The notes beneath the pieces are model-generated. The model was not told the DNA's origin. It ran no database searches and saw nothing but the letters and a program-made list of their open reading frames with translations. Below are positions 1 to 5,451 of a stretch of 6,674 nucleotides of DNA, one piece after another. Each line of letters starts with the position of its first letter. Position 1 is the stretch's first letter. This DNA is from an uncultured Clostridia bacterium. GTDB taxonomy: Bacteria; Bacillota; Clostridia; Christensenellales; Borkfalkiaceae. A program made the position numbers and the translations under genes. The DNA lies in the NCBI GenBank assembly GCA_946637575.1, contig CAMPBJ010000057.1:1-6674 (forward strand). The letters run 5' to 3'.

Positions 1-44
1 TTAGTGATAAAATAACGCTGTAAGTTTAAAGAAGAGGAGAAGAG
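1..44 (+). promoter_or_regulatory. Leader and strong ribosome binding site of uxaC
   Basis: This short stretch precedes the first gene. AGGAG at 35-39 lies in a purine-rich run five bases before the ATG at 45, a strong Shine-Dalgarno site that fixes the UxaC start. All three forward frames contain stops here, at 2-4, 13-15 and 21-23. An upstream gene could therefore end inside these bases, but too little is visible to say so. A TAAAAT at 8-13 resembles a -10 box, but its -35 would lie outside the window, so no promoter is called. Confidence 0.75.
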
Positions 45-1436
45 ATGAGTTATTTAAAAAAGGACTTCCTTTTGGAGAATAAGCAGGCTGTAAAACTTTA
101 CGAAGACTACGCGAAGAAAATGCCGATTTTCGACTACCATTGTCACCTTCCGGAAAAGCAGATTTTAGAGAACAAGCCGTTTTCGGACTTGTTCGAGATC
201 TGGCTTGCGGGCGATCATTATAAGTGGCGCTTAATGCGTAACTTCGGGATAAACGAAGAGTATATCACGGGAAACGCGTCGCACAAGGAAAAGTTTCTTG
301 CATACTGCAAAACTTTGGGCACGGCGTTCGGCAATCCCTTATATCACTGGTCGCAAGTCGAACTTGCGGAGTTTTTCAACTGCGAGATCGAGATAAACGA
401 AGAGAACGCGGAGACGATCTGGGACTGGTGCAACGAGTACATAAAATTAAATAAAGTTACCCCCCAAAGTCTTATCGAAAAGTCAAACGTAACGCATATC
501 TTTACGACGAACGAAGTGTTCGACGATCTGGATACTTTTAAAAAAATCGCCGAAAAAGACTACAAATTCAAAGTTATCCCCGCTTTCCGCGGAGATAAGG
601 TCATGAATATCGAGGCGGAAAAGTACAACGACTTTATCGCGCTTTTAGAGAACGTTACCTTTAAAATAGAAACGCTCTCCGATCTGGAAAAGGCGCTGCG
701 CGAAAGACTTAACGAGTTTATGAAGGTCGGAACGACCGCGGCGGATATTTCGGTCGAACGCGTGTACCCCGTTCCCGAAAGGGAAGAGGCGGAGAAAGTC
801 TTTATAAAGAGAAGAAAAGGGGATAGCGTAACTATTGCGGAGAGCGAGATCTTTAAGGGCTACTTAACTTACTTCCTTATGTCGCTTTACGGCGAAAAGA
901 AGATCGCGTGCGAACTCCACGTCGGCGCGATGAGAAACAACAACACCGTTATGCTTAAAAAATTAGGGCTTGACACGGGCTTCGATTCTATATCCGACGA
1001 GAACAGCATTAAAACGATGTCAAGACTTTTCGACAAGTTAAACGATAACGGGTTGCTCCCGAAGACCATCGTGTTTAACCTAAATCCCAAAATGAACACG
1101 GAGATCATGTCGCTTATCGGCAGTTTCCAGAGCGACGAGGCTAAGGGTAAGATGCAATACGGTCCGGCGTGGTGGTTTTTAGACAACAAAGTCGGTATGG
1201 AAAAGCACTTGGAAGACCTTACGGCAACCGGGCATATCGCGACGTTTGTCGGAATGCTTACCGACAGTCGTTCGTTTTTATCCTACCCCCGCCACCACTA
1301 TTTCAGACGTATTCTCTGCAACTACTTAGGCAAACTTATGGAAAACGGCGAGATAACGCAGGATATAAAGACCGTAGGAAAGGTTGTGGAAGATATATCT
1401 TACAACAATTCGATCAAATATTTAGGAGTAAAATAA
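45..1436 (+). CDS. uxaC: Uronate isomerase (glucuronate/galacturonate isomerase)
   Basis: This cytoplasmic enzyme converts D-glucuronate to D-fructuronate and D-galacturonate to D-tagaturonate, the first intracellular step of hexuronate breakdown. The 463 residues match the usual family length of about 465-470. The protein is recognisable as the UxaC branch of the amidohydrolase superfamily. The N-terminal FDYHCH motif has H32 and H34 in the position of the metal-binding HxH. CELHVGAMRNNN at about 289-300 supplies H292 and R297, and the C-terminal TDSRSFLSYPRHHYFRR block at about 406-422 contains D407, S408 and R409. The start at 45 is backed by AGGAG at 35-39. The gene ends in TAA one base before the next ATG, and the Shine-Dalgarno of eda (AGGAG at 1424-1428) lies within its last codons, so the two are probably translationally coupled. 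Sequence alone cannot say whether glucuronate or galacturonate is the natural substrate. The family assignment is very secure. Confidence 0.97.
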   Translation: MSYLKKDFLLENKQAVKLYEDYAKKMPIFDYHCHLPEKQILENKPFSDLFEIWLAGDHYKWRLMRNFGINEEYITGNASHKEKFLAYCKTLGTAFGNPLYHWSQVELAEFFNCEIEINEENAETIWDWCNEYIKLNKVTPQSLIEKSNVTHIFTTNEVFDDLDTFKKIAEKDYKFKVIPAFRGDKVMNIEAEKYNDFIALLENVTFKIETLSDLEKALRERLNEFMKVGTTAADISVERVYPVPEREEAEKVFIKRRKGDSVTIAESEIFKGYLTYFLMSLYGEKKIACELHVGAMRNNNTVMLKKLGLDTGFDSISDENSIKTMSRLFDKLNDNGLLPKTIVFNLNPKMNTEIMSLIGSFQSDEAKGKMQYGPAWWFLDNKVGMEKHLEDLTATGHIATFVGMLTDSRSFLSYPRHHYFRRILCNYLGKLMENGEITQDIKTVGKVVEDISYNNSIKYLGVK

Positions 1437-1437
1437 A

Positions 1438-2013
1438 ATGGATAAAGTAATTCCCGTTGTAGTCATAAAGGACTTAAAAGACACCGAACCTATGCTTAAA
1501 GGTTTAATAGACGGCGGAATAAACTGCGCGGAGATCACCTTCCGCACCGCTTGCGCGGAAGACGCGATACGTTTAGCGGTCGAAAAGTTCCCCGAAATGA
1601 ACGTGGGCGCGGGTACGGTCATCAACCGCGAACAGGCGGAACGCGCGGTAAAAGTCGGCGCGAAGTTTATCGTTTCTCCGGGACTTTCCGAAGAAGTCGC
1701 GCTCTTTTGTAAGGAAAAGGGCGTTCCTTACTTCCCCGGTTGCGTAACGCCTACCGAGATCATGAAGGCGATATCGCTCGGCATCACGATCGTAAAGTTC
1801 TTCCCCGCGAACGTCTACGGCGGACTTAAAGCCTTAAAGGCGCTCTCCGGTCCTTTCCCGCAGATAAAGTTTATCCCGACGGGCGGAGTGGATCTTACCA
1901 ACTTAAAAGAGTTTTTGGAATTCGATAAAATTTACGCCGTCGGCGGAAGTTTTATGATGAAAGGCGACATCGTCGCCAACTGCAAGGCGATCGCCGAAAT
2001 AGTAAGAGAATAG
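1438..2013 (+). CDS. eda: KDPG aldolase (2-keto-3-deoxy-6-phosphogluconate aldolase)
   Basis: This is a class I, Schiff-base aldolase that cleaves KDPG to pyruvate and glyceraldehyde-3-phosphate, the last step of the uronate route. Family landmarks are intact: IPVVVI at the first strand, the AEITFRT block with the catalytic-type E32 and R36, GAGTV at 57-61, SPGL at 80-83, PGCVTPTE at 100-107, VKFFPA with the Schiff-base lysine K120, the phosphate-binding PTGG, and GGSF near the end. The protein is 191 residues, against about 195-215 for common homologues. It begins almost directly at the first beta strand, lacking most of the usual N-terminal helix. An in-frame TAA at 1429-1431 rules out an upstream start, so the short N-terminus is real unless there is a sequencing error. 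Some homologues also cleave 2-keto-4-hydroxyglutarate. The neighbouring isomerase and KDG kinase make the KDPG role most likely. Confidence 0.95.
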   Translation: MDKVIPVVVIKDLKDTEPMLKGLIDGGINCAEITFRTACAEDAIRLAVEKFPEMNVGAGTVINREQAERAVKVGAKFIVSPGLSEEVALFCKEKGVPYFPGCVTPTEIMKAISLGITIVKFFPANVYGGLKALKALSGPFPQIKFIPTGGVDLTNLKEFLEFDKIYAVGGSFMMKGDIVANCKAIAEIVRE

Positions 2014-2017
2014 AAAA

Positions 2018-2338
2018 ATGGTCGCGGCAGACATATTCGAAATTGCGATGATACTTTTGTTCGGTATCTCGTGGCCGTTCAATATCGCTTCGGCGATTAA
2101 AGCAAGAACGGCGAAAGGCACGAGCATCGTGTTCACTCTTTGCGTTTTAACAGGCTACGTTGCCGGGATAACGAGCAAACTTATTATGTGGGCGACCTAC
2201 GGCAAGGAATATTGGACGCTTACGAAGATCGTCGCGGTCATCTTCTACGTGATAAACCTTTCGATGCTCGTCGTCGCGATAGTCGTGTATTTCAGAAACA
2301 AAAAATTAGATAAACAAAATCTTCAGAAAGGAGAATAA
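2018..2338 (+). CDS. Small three-helix membrane protein, PQ-loop/SemiSWEET-like
   Basis: This 106-residue inner-membrane protein has three hydrophobic segments, at about residues 6-27, 36-57 and 69-92, and a basic tail (RNKKLDK). Segment 1 ends in SWPFN (P20), followed by AIKARTAKGTS. Proline in helix 1 and a following basic K/S/T-x-K-G-x-S turn are typical of PQ-loop and SemiSWEET proteins, although the glutamine of the PQ pair is replaced by F21. Segment 2 carries GYVAGITSK, and segment 3 carries an asparagine (N80) where SemiSWEETs have a functionally important one. SemiSWEETs are half-size sugar transporters of about 85-100 residues that work as dimers. By inference this could move a uronate, KDG or a related sugar acid, but neither transport nor substrate is shown by the sequence. 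It starts 4 nt after eda with only a weak purine-rich site (AAGAGA at 2004-2009). The alternative ATG at 2048 would cut into helix 1 and is less likely. Confidence 0.78.
   Translation: MVAADIFEIAMILLFGISWPFNIASAIKARTAKGTSIVFTLCVLTGYVAGITSKLIMWATYGKEYWTLTKIVAVIFYVINLSMLVVAIVVYFRNKKLDKQNLQKGE
2328..2333 (+). promoter_or_regulatory. Ribosome binding site of kdgK
   Basis: AAGGAG lies six bases before the kdgK ATG at 2340 and overlaps the last codons of the preceding small membrane-protein gene, whose TAA ends at 2338. This strong site contrasts with the weak or absent sites of the two membrane-protein genes and supports the chosen kdgK start. Confidence 0.85.
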
Positions 2339-2339
2339 A

Positions 2340-3359
2340 ATGAAAGTCATTACTTTTGGCGAGATAATGTTAAGGCTTGCTCCCGAGAACTATTTAAGGT
2401 TCGTTCAGAGCGAAAAGTACGAGGCGACCTTCGGCGGCGCGGAAGCGAACGTCGCGGTGTCTCTTGCAAACTACGGCGTAAACGCCGCGTTCGTTACTAA
2501 ACTTCCCGAACACGAGATAGGGCAGTCCGCGGTGAACTCTTTAAGAAAGTTCGGCGTTGACACTTCGCTAATCGTCCGCGGGGGAAAGAGAGTCGGTATC
2601 TATTACTGCGAAAAAGGCGCGAGCCAAAGACCGTCCAAAGTAATTTACGACAGGGCGGGAAGTTCGATCGCCGAGGCGAAGTCTTCCGACTTTAACTGGG
2701 CGAAGATCTTTAAGGGCGCGGACTGGTTCCATTTTACCGGCATAACCCCGGCACTTTCGGACTCGATGGCAAAGATCACGCTTAAAGCGGTTACCGAGGC
2801 GAAAAAGCGCGGTATTACCGTTTCGTGCGATTTAAATTTCAGAAAGAAACTTTGGTCGAAAGAAAAAGCGGGCGAAGTTATGGGCGAGATCTGTAAGTAC
2901 GTCGACTACTGCATCGCGAACGAAGAGGACGCGAAAGACGTTTTCGGTATCGAGGCTGAAAACACCGACATAAACACGGGCAAGTTAAATGCGGACGGGT
3001 ATATTTCCGTCGCAAAAAAACTTACGGAAAAGTTCGGTTTTAAGGGCGTTGCGATCACTTTAAGAGAAAGCCTTTCGGCGTTCGACAACAACTGGTCGGC
3101 GATGCTTTATACAGACGGAAAAGCGTATTTTTCCAAAAAATACGCGATACATATTATCGACAGAGTGGGCGGAGGGGACTCCTTCGGCGGCGGACTTATA
3201 TATTCTCTTCGCGAAGGTTACGATCCGCAAAAGGCGATCGAGTTCGCTGTCGCGGCAAGTTGCTTAAAGCACTCTATCGAGGGGGACTTCAACCTCGTTT
3301 CTAAAGCGGAAGTCGAAACGCTTGCGAACGGCAACGCGTCCGGCAGAGTTTTAAGATAG
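2340..3359 (+). CDS. kdgK: 2-keto-3-deoxygluconate kinase (PfkB/ribokinase family)
   Basis: This enzyme phosphorylates KDG with ATP to give KDPG, the substrate of the aldolase encoded just upstream. It is a PfkB-family sugar kinase of 339 residues, within the family's 310-345 range. The N-terminal MKVITFGEIMLRL strand is typical of KDG kinases. The substrate-side FGGAEANVAVSLA motif follows at about 31-43. RPSKVIYDRAGSS at about 97-109 matches the substrate lid and hinge region of this subgroup, and CDLNFRKKLW at about 163-172 is also characteristic. The PfkB C-terminal signature DRVGGGDSFGGGL carries the catalytic base D280 in the GGGD anion hole. Other PfkB kinases (fructokinase, ribokinase, 5-dehydro-2-deoxygluconokinase) are possible on fold alone. 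The eda and uxaC context makes KdgK by far the best call. It begins one base after the preceding stop, with an excellent Shine-Dalgarno at 2328-2333. Confidence 0.94.
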   Translation: MKVITFGEIMLRLAPENYLRFVQSEKYEATFGGAEANVAVSLANYGVNAAFVTKLPEHEIGQSAVNSLRKFGVDTSLIVRGGKRVGIYYCEKGASQRPSKVIYDRAGSSIAEAKSSDFNWAKIFKGADWFHFTGITPALSDSMAKITLKAVTEAKKRGITVSCDLNFRKKLWSKEKAGEVMGEICKYVDYCIANEEDAKDVFGIEAENTDINTGKLNADGYISVAKKLTEKFGFKGVAITLRESLSAFDNNWSAMLYTDGKAYFSKKYAIHIIDRVGGGDSFGGGLIYSLREGYDPQKAIEFAVAASCLKHSIEGDFNLVSKAEVETLANGNASGRVLR

Positions 3360-3366
3360 CGGCATT

Positions 3367-4230
3367 ATGAAGATAAAGGAAAGCAGGGGCAAAAGCTTTG
3401 CGGTAATTTTCTTCGTTTACCTTCTTGCGTCGGGCGTCGGCGTAACCGTCTGTCATTTTTTGCCGACTGATCTGCTTTTAAGCGTTTTTATAGCGGACGT
3501 CGTCGCAACGGTTTTTGTCTTTCTTTTCAGCATTATATTCGGCAACGCTTCCGTTTACGATCCGTACTGGAGCGTTCAACCTATCGTTATTCTAACGGTC
3601 TTAACCGCCGCGAGAGGGACTAACCTTTCGGGCGCGCTTCTTCTTGTCGCCGTCTGTATCTGGGGCGTAAGGCTTACGGCAAACTGGGCGTACACTTTCC
3701 GGGGGCTAATGCATGAAGACTGGCGCTACGTTATGTTAAAAGAGAAGACGGGTGTGTTTTATCCGGCGGTAAATCTTTTGGGAATACACCTTTTCCCGAC
3801 GCTTATCGTGTACTTATGCACGCTTCCCGCGATCGAAGTTATCGTCGCCCGTCCGGATTTTAACGCGCTTTCCTTAATTTTCTTTGTATTATCGTTATTT
3901 TCGGTAGTTTTGCAGGGCGTTGCGGATTTAGAGATGCACGCTTACAGAAAGGAAAAGAAAGAGCCGTTTATAAGGACCGGACTTTGGAAGTATTCGAGAC
4001 ACCCGAATTATCTCGGCGAAATACTCTTTTGGTGGGGCGTAGGGCTGTATTCGCTCGTTCTGATTCCGTCAAAATGGTATTTTATTCTCGGCGGACTTGC
4101 GGTAACGGTTATGTTTTTTGCCGTATCCATACCTATGGCGGATAAAAGGCAAAGCCTTAAAGAAGGCTTTGCGGATTACAAAAAAGAGACGTTCGCGCTC
4201 CTTCCCGTCAAAAAACCGACCGGAAAGTGA
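3367..4230 (+). CDS. DUF1295 / steroid 5-alpha-reductase-like membrane protein
   Basis: This polytopic membrane protein of 287 residues has about seven hydrophobic segments, including about 10-31, 36-58, 70-105 (probably two), 133-152, 165-185 and 235-256. It shows the hallmarks of the DUF1295 family, related to 3-oxo-5-alpha-steroid 4-dehydrogenases and isoprenylcysteine methyltransferases. These are YDPYWS at 64-69, RLTANW near 101-106, EDWRY at 117-121, DLEMHAYR at 187-194 and LWKYSRHPNYLGE ending at E218. The last motif is the conserved cytosolic cofactor-side block (R211, H212, P213, N214, Y215, E218). Relatives are NADPH-dependent double-bond reductases or methyltransferases acting on lipid-like substrates, and no substrate can be assigned here. 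It has no obvious role in uronate breakdown despite starting 7 nt after kdgK. No Shine-Dalgarno precedes the ATG at 3367, which suggests translation coupled to kdgK. A perfect 10-bp inverted repeat lies in its last 85 bases. Confidence 0.88.
   Translation: MKIKESRGKSFAVIFFVYLLASGVGVTVCHFLPTDLLLSVFIADVVATVFVFLFSIIFGNASVYDPYWSVQPIVILTVLTAARGTNLSGALLLVAVCIWGVRLTANWAYTFRGLMHEDWRYVMLKEKTGVFYPAVNLLGIHLFPTLIVYLCTLPAIEVIVARPDFNALSLIFFVLSLFSVVLQGVADLEMHAYRKEKKEPFIRTGLWKYSRHPNYLGEILFWWGVGLYSLVLIPSKWYFILGGLAVTVMFFAVSIPMADKRQSLKEGFADYKKETFALLPVKKPTGK
4149..4172. repeat. Perfect 10-bp inverted repeat (intragenic hairpin)
   Basis: GCAAAGCCTT at 4149-4158 and AAGGCTTTGC at 4163-4172 are exact reverse complements separated by a four-base AAAG loop. 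The mRNA could fold into a stable stem near the 3' end of the DUF1295 gene. No uridine run follows, so it is not a standard intrinsic terminator. It lies 91 bases upstream of the next start codon and could affect mRNA stability or processing, or it could be a coincidence of the codons used. Confidence 0.6.
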
Positions 4231-4262
4231 GTATTGTTTTTAAAAAAGCAGGCAGGTAAAAT
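4231..4262 (+). promoter_or_regulatory. Intergenic leader of the alcohol dehydrogenase gene
   Basis: These 32 bases form the longest gap in the window. They hold an AT-rich tract (TTTTTAAAAAA) and GGCAGG ending six bases before the ATG at 4263, a modest Shine-Dalgarno. A TTGTTT and TAAAAT pair with 17-bp spacing is present, but it would start transcription inside the coding region, so I do not call it a promoter. No hairpin terminator is visible here. Confidence 0.5.
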
Positions 4263-5435
4263 ATGAATAATTTTATTTACGATATCCCGACCAAAGTTTA
4301 CTTCGGGAAAGGTATGATAGAGGGAAACCTCGGAAACGAACTTAAAAAATACGGAAAGAACGTGCTGCTAACCTACGGCGGCGGCTCGATAAAGAAGAGC
4401 GGACTTTACGACAGGGTTAAATCCGAGATCGAGAGCGCGGGGTTAAAGATGTTCGAACTTTCGGGCATAGAACCGAATCCGCGTATCGAATCCGTAAGAG
4501 CGGGCGTTAAGATCTGCAAGGAAGAGCATATCGACGTCGTGCTTGCGGTGGGCGGCGGTTCTACTTTGGACTGTTCCAAGTGGATATGCGCGGGCGCAAA
4601 AGTTGACTTCGATCCGTGGGACTTCTTTTCGGAAAAGTGGGCGGATCTAAACGGCGCGTTACCCCTTATCACCGTATTGACGTTATCCGCGACGGGTTCT
4701 GAAATGGACGCGGGCGGCGTTATCACGAACCTTTCCACGAACGAAAAGCAGGGAAGGATACACCACGACCTTTATCCCAAAGTTTCGTTTTTAGATCCGA
4801 CTATCACGTATTCGGTCGGAAAGTTCCAGACCGCCGCGGGATCTGCGGACATTTTTAATCATATTATCGAAACGTACTTTACGCGTGAAGACGGTATGTA
4901 TATGCTCGACGCTTTTATGGAAGGACTTATGCGGACGGTCGTAAAATACGCCCCCGTCGCCATAAAAGAGCCTGAAAACTACGAGGCGCGCGCAAATCTT
5001 ATGTGGACGTCTTCCTGGGCGATCAACGGCTTTATCGGTATGGATAAGAGAAAGGCGTGGAGTTGCCATCCGTTAGAACACGAACTTTCGGCGTTTTACG
5101 ATATCACGCACGGCTTGGGGCTTGCCATCATAACGCCGAGATGGTTGCGTTACTGCTTAAATAAGGATACGCTCTACAAATACGTTACGTACGGCGTAAA
5201 CGTGTTCGGGATAGATCCGAGCCTTCCGCCCGAAAGAATAGCCGATCTTGCGATCGAAAAGACTTCGGAGTTTTTGACGAAGACTTTAGGTCTTCCTGGC
5301 AGCCTTTCCGAAATAGGTATCGGGGAAGAGAACTTTAAGATCATGGCAAAGAAAGCGTGCGAAGGAGACGTGATCGACGGATTCGTTCCGCTCCGCGCGG
5401 ATGATATTGTAAAAATCTATAAAATGTGCGAATAA
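4263..5435 (+). CDS. Iron-containing alcohol dehydrogenase, YqhD/butanol-dehydrogenase type
   Basis: This cytoplasmic group III metal-dependent alcohol dehydrogenase interconverts aldehydes and alcohols with NAD(P)H. Its 390 residues match YqhD and BDH enzymes (about 387-390). The N-terminal dinucleotide domain carries YGGGSIKKSG at 38-47 and VGGGSTLDCSK with G97-G98-G99-S100. SATGSEM follows at 142-148. The metal site is complete: D196 and H200 in ADIFNHIIE, H269 in SCHPLEHELS, and H283 in DITHG. This mirrors the D-H-H-H ligand set of YqhD, with the extra H273 of the family also present. Homologues reduce short- and medium-chain aldehydes, often with NADPH, and Clostridium members act as butanol dehydrogenases. 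By inference it may reduce an aldehyde or keto-sugar acid linked to uronate use, or serve redox balance during fermentation. The true substrate is not readable. It follows the DUF1295 gene by 32 nt. Confidence 0.93.
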   Translation: MNNFIYDIPTKVYFGKGMIEGNLGNELKKYGKNVLLTYGGGSIKKSGLYDRVKSEIESAGLKMFELSGIEPNPRIESVRAGVKICKEEHIDVVLAVGGGSTLDCSKWICAGAKVDFDPWDFFSEKWADLNGALPLITVLTLSATGSEMDAGGVITNLSTNEKQGRIHHDLYPKVSFLDPTITYSVGKFQTAAGSADIFNHIIETYFTREDGMYMLDAFMEGLMRTVVKYAPVAIKEPENYEARANLMWTSSWAINGFIGMDKRKAWSCHPLEHELSAFYDITHGLGLAIITPRWLRYCLNKDTLYKYVTYGVNVFGIDPSLPPERIADLAIEKTSEFLTKTLGLPGSLSEIGIGEENFKIMAKKACEGDVIDGFVPLRADDIVKIYKMCE

Positions 5436-5438
5436 AAT

Positions 5439-5444
5439 AAAGGA
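5439..5444 (+). promoter_or_regulatory. Ribosome binding site of the Gfo/Idh/MocA gene
   Basis: AAAGGA lies seven bases upstream of the ATG at 5452, within the 16-base gap after the dehydrogenase stop codon. It supports that ATG as the start, and the encoded Rossmann motif begins ten residues later, as expected. Confidence 0.75.
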
Positions 5445-5451
5445 CAAGAAT

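Noticed and set aside
1..23. Tail of an upstream gene, or a TAAAAT -10 box at 8-13
   Set aside because: Only a handful of codons would be visible in any frame and the -35 region is outside the window, so neither can be supported.
887..1189. 100-codon minus-strand open frame inside uxaC
   Set aside because: It is fully contained in a conserved enzyme gene, has no recognisable motifs and is a shadow of the real coding frame.
1169..1450. Plus-strand frame overlapping the end of uxaC and the start of eda
   Set aside because: It runs through the conserved UxaC C-terminus in another frame and its product has no family features.
4234..4262. TTGTTT-17 bp-TAAAAT promoter-like pair before the alcohol dehydrogenase gene
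   Set aside because: The -10-like box touches the ATG, so transcription would start inside the coding sequence. The -35 matches only half the consensus, in an AT-rich gap.
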